DNA of 9,208 nt from JAYUHK01 sp043767025. GTDB taxonomy: Bacteria; Bacteroidota; Bacteroidia; Chitinophagales; Saprospiraceae. The notes beneath the pieces were generated by a model. That model did not search any database, had not been told where the DNA came from, and saw nothing but the letters and a program-made list of their open reading frames with translations. The stretch spans positions 1 to 9,208 of the forward strand of contig JAYUHK010000217.1 of assembly GCA_043767025.1 (NCBI GenBank), in the 5' to 3' direction. The translations under genes were made by a program, and so were the position numbers. Positions 7,062 through 9,208 of this stretch are shown here, piece by piece; within the stretch, counting starts at the first letter, position 1; every line of letters starts with the position of its first letter.

Positions 7062-7094
7062 AAGTTACCGACACCTCAAAGGTGTCGGTAACTT
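7062..7094. other. Perfect 15-bp stem-loop (first of two)
   Basis: AAGTTACCGACACCT (7062-7076) and AGGTGTCGGTAACTT (7080-7094) are fully complementary around the loop CAA. There is no T-run after it on the plus strand. On the minus strand it is followed by a T-rich stretch, but no minus-strand gene feeds into it. It could be a leader structure, an attenuator part or a dispersed palindrome. Confidence 0.85.
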
Positions 7095-7100
7095 ATAGCC

Positions 7101-7138
7101 AACGCCTCTGAAATAGAATTTTCTCTTTCAGAGGCGTT
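7101..7138 (+). terminator. Strong 13-bp stem-loop upstream of the hupE-like gene
   Basis: AACGCCTCTGAAA (7101-7113) and TTTCAGAGGCGTT (7126-7138) are perfectly complementary. Three more inner pairs (AGA/TCT) can form across one mismatch. It starts seven bases after the previous hairpin. It is followed by TGCTTTT, a weak T-run, so it could be an intrinsic terminator for the TPR transcript or an attenuator 39 bp before the next start codon. The structure is certain; the role is not. Confidence 0.5.
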
Positions 7139-7177
7139 TGCTTTTGAGTCTTAACCACCTTTTTTGCTGATATATCC

Positions 7178-7825
7178 ATGAAAAAAATCATCGCACTTCT
7201 ACTTTTTTGCTACCCTGCGTTGGCAATAGCGCATACCGTCAATTATGTTTTGGAACAAAGTCCGCCGAAAGACGTAATTTGGTATTATTTGCAGTTGGGT
7301 TATAAGCATATTCTTCCAGACGGTTTAGACCATATTTTATTTGTGGTTGCGCTGTGTTTGTTGAGCGACCGCCTAAAAACCATTATCTGGCAGGCGACCG
7401 CCTTTACGGTAGCACATTCCATCACGCTCGCGCTCTCGATGAAAAATATCATCGTCGCTCCGAGCAATATAGTAGAGCCAATCATAGCACTTTCTATCGC
7501 TTTCGTCGCCATCGAAAACATCTTATGGACGGAGCTAAAAATCTGGCGCGTGCTGATAGTATTTGCCTTTGGGCTGATTCATGGCATGGGGTTCGCAAGT
7601 TCGCTCAACGAAATTGGGTTGCCGCGCAACGCTTTTTTTACTTCCATTATATCTTTCAATGTCGGCGTAGAGTTGGGTCAGATTAGCATTATTTTACTTG
7701 TTTTTGGAGTTGTTATTTTTCCATTTCGCCATAAAACTTGGTATCGAAGATTGCTCGTGCAGCCAGCCTCTGCCCTCATCGCCCTCATCGCTTTTTATTG
7801 GACGGTAGAGCGGCTGTGGTCTTGA
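7178..7825 (+). CDS. HupE/UreJ-family membrane protein (putative metal permease)
   Basis: A 215-residue polytopic membrane protein of the HupE/UreJ_2 type. HupE/UreJ relatives are linked to nickel or cobalt uptake for hydrogenase or urease. The N-terminal MKKIIALLLFCYPALAIA looks like a signal peptide, with mature HTVNY. Conserved family blocks are GYKHILPDGLDHILF (41-55, with His44, Asp48, Asp51, His52), FTVAHSITLALS (76-87), EPIIALSIAFVAIENI (100-115), FGLIHGMGFASSL (131-143) and SFNVGVELGQ (159-168). The His/Asp/Glu residues inside helices are candidate metal ligands. No hydrogenase, urease or cobalamin gene is in the window, so the substrate is unknown. The stop codon directly precedes repeat copy 4. 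Confidence 0.88.
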   Translation: MKKIIALLLFCYPALAIAHTVNYVLEQSPPKDVIWYYLQLGYKHILPDGLDHILFVVALCLLSDRLKTIIWQATAFTVAHSITLALSMKNIIVAPSNIVEPIIALSIAFVAIENILWTELKIWRVLIVFAFGLIHGMGFASSLNEIGLPRNAFFTSIISFNVGVELGQISIILLVFGVVIFPFRHKTWYRRLLVQPASALIALIAFYWTVERLWS

Positions 7826-8095
7826 TAAGGAACGCATCTAAAATAAACTAAGTTCTTACACTTAAATAGATGACATTTAATATTCGACAAAATTCATTGA
7901 TTTTCAATAGTTTATGATGACTCAAAATTAAAAACTAAAAACTTATAACTACTTACCCATTTTTTCTGCTAAATTCAACCAACCACTGCGTTATTTTTTC
8001 GTTACAATGCGCGCTGCGTTGCGCCTCAAAAATGCCTTGTTTTTGGTTGAATTTATTTGAAAAATTTGAGTATCTTATTTTTTCTTCGTTCCTAA
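7826..8095. repeat. Palindromic repeat element, copy 4 (with internal insert)
   Basis: The left end TAAGGAACG (7826-7834) starts at the base after the HupE stop. The right end CGTTCCTAA (8087-8095) is its inverted partner, and both ends share the C that differs from copies 1 and 3. The apex is CAATGC (8005-8010), GCGCT, GCGTTG (8016-8021). The right arm is 80 nt, as in copy 3. The left arm is about 101 nt longer because of an insert. Arm motifs such as TAAATTCAACCAA occur on both sides of the apex in inverted form. Confidence 0.85.
7851..7951. other. 101-bp insert within repeat copy 4
   Basis: Compared with copies 2 and 3, the left arm is interrupted after AACTA (7846-7850) and resumes after a second AACTA (7947-7951). 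The insert is AT-rich, has no gene and includes TTTAATATTCGAC, similar to the heptamer repeat at 6959-7021. The 5-bp direct repeat could be an insertion footprint or chance in such AT-rich DNA. Confidence 0.5.
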
Positions 8096-8156
8096 AAAAA
8101 AGTATGAAAAAAAGTAGGTTTTAAAAAACCGCCCATCACTCAAAAGCCGTATATCA

Positions 8157-8235
8157 TAATGTAAGCGGGGGCAAGGAAAACGCGCGCTGTCAAACGTAAC
8201 AAACAAACAGAAAGCCCCAGCCGCCGCTTGCATTA
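8157..8235. other. GC-rich long stem-loop upstream of the fasciclin gene
   Basis: TAATG (8157-8161) pairs with CATTA (8231-8235), AAGCGG (8163-8168) with CCGCTT (8224-8229) and GGGC (8169-8172) with GCCC (8214-8217). T8162 and G8230 could wobble, and six unpaired bases (8218-8223) bulge on one side. The G/C runs stand out in an AT-rich gap. No known RNA family is recognised. It lies before the predicted promoter at 8259, so it is not in that transcript's leader. Confidence 0.5.
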
Positions 8236-8258
8236 TTTTGGTAGAGAAAGTAAAAGTT

Positions 8259-8286
8259 TTGACACTCTTCTTTGTCTTTCTATACT
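8259..8286 (+). promoter_or_regulatory. Putative promoter of the fasciclin gene
   Basis: TTGACA (8259-8264), 16 bp, then TATACT (8281-8286). This is close to the general sigma-70 consensus and would start RNA about 35 nt before the ATG. The TTTTG also fits a Bacteroidota -33 box, but the downstream box is not TAnnTTTG. Confidence 0.45.
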
Positions 8287-8326
8287 CGAGCAAATATTTT
8301 AAACTTAATTTTAAAAACTATTTATT

Positions 8327-8878
8327 ATGAAAAATTTGTTATTAGCGGCAATCATTTGCTGCCCAATGTTATTCGCTGGTTCAGCTATTGCACAAAACAC
8401 AATAGTAGGCGGAGAGCAGATGCTTCCTAAAAAGAACATCATAGAAAATGCGGTCAATTCAAAAGACCACACTACGTTGGTAGCTGCTGTAAAAGCTGCG
8501 GGTTTGGTAGATGTTTTGGTTGGAAAAGGTCCGTTCACGGTCTTCGCACCTACCAATGACGCTTTCGAGAACTTGCCTGCTGGCACCGTAGAAACACTGC
8601 TAAAGCCAGAAAATAAGGCTACATTAACCAAGATTTTGACCTACCACGTTGTGGCTGGAAAATTAGATGCTGGCACTTTGCGCAAGAAAATAAAAGCTCA
8701 AAAAGGCGGCGTAATTTCTCTCAAAACGGTTGCCGGTGGTAACTTGATGGTGATGGAAAACGGCGATAACTTGATGCTGAAAGACGAAAATGGAGCAACT
8801 GCCAACATTACAATCGCCAACGTGATGCAATCCAACGGCGTTATCCACGTCATTGACGGGGTAGTGACTCCGAAGTAA
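8327..8878 (+). CDS. Secreted fasciclin (FAS1) domain protein
   Basis: 183 residues. A Sec signal peptide (MKNLLLAAIICCPMLFAGSAIA) is likely cut after residue 22, before QNT; no lipobox is seen. One FAS1 domain covers about 36-182. It has the H1 motif FTVFAPTNDAF (70-80), the YH motif YHVV (106-109) and the H2 motif GVIHVIDGVVTP (171-182). FAS1 domains mediate adhesion and matrix contacts. Single-domain secreted forms are common in Bacteroidota, and their exact ligands are usually unknown. The leader is A/T-rich without Shine-Dalgarno, and the gene appears monocistronic, with its own promoter candidate and a strong downstream terminator. Confidence 0.95.
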   Translation: MKNLLLAAIICCPMLFAGSAIAQNTIVGGEQMLPKKNIIENAVNSKDHTTLVAAVKAAGLVDVLVGKGPFTVFAPTNDAFENLPAGTVETLLKPENKATLTKILTYHVVAGKLDAGTLRKKIKAQKGGVISLKTVAGGNLMVMENGDNLMLKDENGATANITIANVMQSNGVIHVIDGVVTPK

Positions 8879-8996
8879 GGTTGAAATAAATATCCAGAAT
8901 AAAAAAGTGTACAATTTTAGTAGTCAAAGTCCTTTCAATTTCATTAAGTTTGAAATACATGAAAGTTAGTTGGTTAAAATAAAGGGCTTGGAAAGT

Positions 8997-9053
8997 TGTC
9001 GCCTAAAATATTTGTATTATCCTGCAAGTATTTTAGGCGGCACTTTTTTTTTT
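8997..9053 (+). terminator. Strong intrinsic terminator after the fasciclin gene
   Basis: An 18-bp stem (8997-9014 with 9025-9042) including GCCTAAAATA and TATTTTAGGC, two T/G wobbles and a 10-nt loop, followed by ten T residues at 9044-9053. It lies about 120 bp after the gene's stop. That 120 bp contains only a weaker 11-bp hairpin (8932-8942 with 8952-8965). The T-run side shows it acts on plus-strand transcripts. Confidence 0.85.
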
Positions 9054-9107
9054 GTGGAGAGTGCGAAAATATTTATTTAACTGATGTTACGCAAAATATT
9101 TTTTTCA

Positions 9108-9208
9108 CTAAATTTCAGATAGCATTTTATCCAATGCGACTGTATTTTTAGACGTGCCTTGTAGAAATTCAAGTTTTTGCAAAAATATCGTCTGGCGAAG
9201 CGAAAACT
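9108..9208 (-). CDS. C-terminal end of an unrecognised minus-strand gene (partial)
   Basis: Reading the minus strand from the right edge, one frame stays open for 32 codons and ends at a TAG (9108-9110). It encodes FSLRQTIFLQKLEFLQGTSK and ends in LDKMLSEI. The composition looks like an ordinary helical protein end, and the other two minus frames look less protein-like. The product cannot be named from this fragment. The gene would converge on the fasciclin gene, with the 8997-9053 terminator between them. Confidence 0.4.
   Translation of the reverse strand, partial: FSLRQTIFLQKLEFLQGTSKNTVALDKMLSEI

Larger units (their letters stand above)
6813..7177. other. Intergenic region between TPR gene and hupE-like gene
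   Basis: 365 bp with no gene seen. From left to right it holds about 145 bp of plain AT-rich sequence, a 7-bp-period repeat, a possible promoter at 7006-7034, a T/A-rich imperfect inverted repeat (GGTTT/AAACC, 7037-7060) and two strong hairpins. Confidence 0.75.

Noticed and set aside
7037..7177. A NiCo or cobalamin riboswitch before the HupE-like gene
   Set aside because: Two simple tandem hairpins are seen, without the multi-helix junction or conserved boxes of either class.
8075..8293. A 72-codon minus-strand frame ending LGTKKK
   Set aside because: It runs through the GC-rich stem and into repeat copy 4, covers the fasciclin promoter and shows no domain. It is kept only as part of the structural findings.

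Overview
The window looks like a chromosomal segment of a Bacteroidota bacterium, perhaps Cytophagia or Saprospiria. The reasons are AT-rich intergenic DNA, gene starts with A/T-rich leaders and no Shine-Dalgarno, a Bacteroidota-type MreC/MreD pair, a TAnnTTTG-like promoter element before mreB, and a secreted single-domain FAS1 protein. Family assignments come from reading motifs; no database search was run.

Layout. Positions 1-2280 hold three genes on the minus strand: a small MscS-family channel (111-938), an uncharacterised 100-residue protein (1202-1504) and an ECF sigma factor (1711-2280). A 473-bp divergent gap (2281-2753) leads into the plus-strand cell-shape genes mreB (2754-3785), mreC (3933-4769) and mreD (4762-5286, overlapping mreC). 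PBP2 and RodA genes do not follow. Next comes a membrane-anchored TPR protein (5478-6812). A 365-bp gap then holds a 7-bp-period repeat, a possible promoter and two strong tandem hairpins. It is followed by a HupE/UreJ-type membrane protein (7178-7825) and, after 501 bp, a secreted fasciclin-domain protein (8327-8878) with a strong intrinsic terminator (8997-9053). The C-terminus of a convergent minus-strand gene probably enters at the right edge (9108-9208).

The most unusual signal is a dispersed repeat present four times (1-110, 1100-1222, 1550-1713, 7826-8095). Each complete copy is an imperfect palindrome: the ends are inverted repeats of about TTAGGAAYG, and in the best copy a short CAACGC/GCGTTG hairpin lies exactly at the midpoint. 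No copy contains a gene of its own. In all four copies one end coincides with the stop codon of a neighbouring gene: directly after it (channel, HupE), supplying it (sigma factor) or with the reading frame ending inside the element (100-residue protein). This suggests a miniature non-autonomous element, or a 3'-end RNA structure, with a strong preference for gene ends. It is the best candidate here for something undescribed.

How the genes may work together: MreB, MreC and MreD form the membrane-associated elongation scaffold. The channel would relieve osmotic stress, and the ECF sigma factor would control an unidentified regulon. The TPR and HupE genes may be a functional pair. The FAS1 protein is probably an envelope or matrix adhesion protein. 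No CRISPR array, tRNA, rRNA or transposase was seen.
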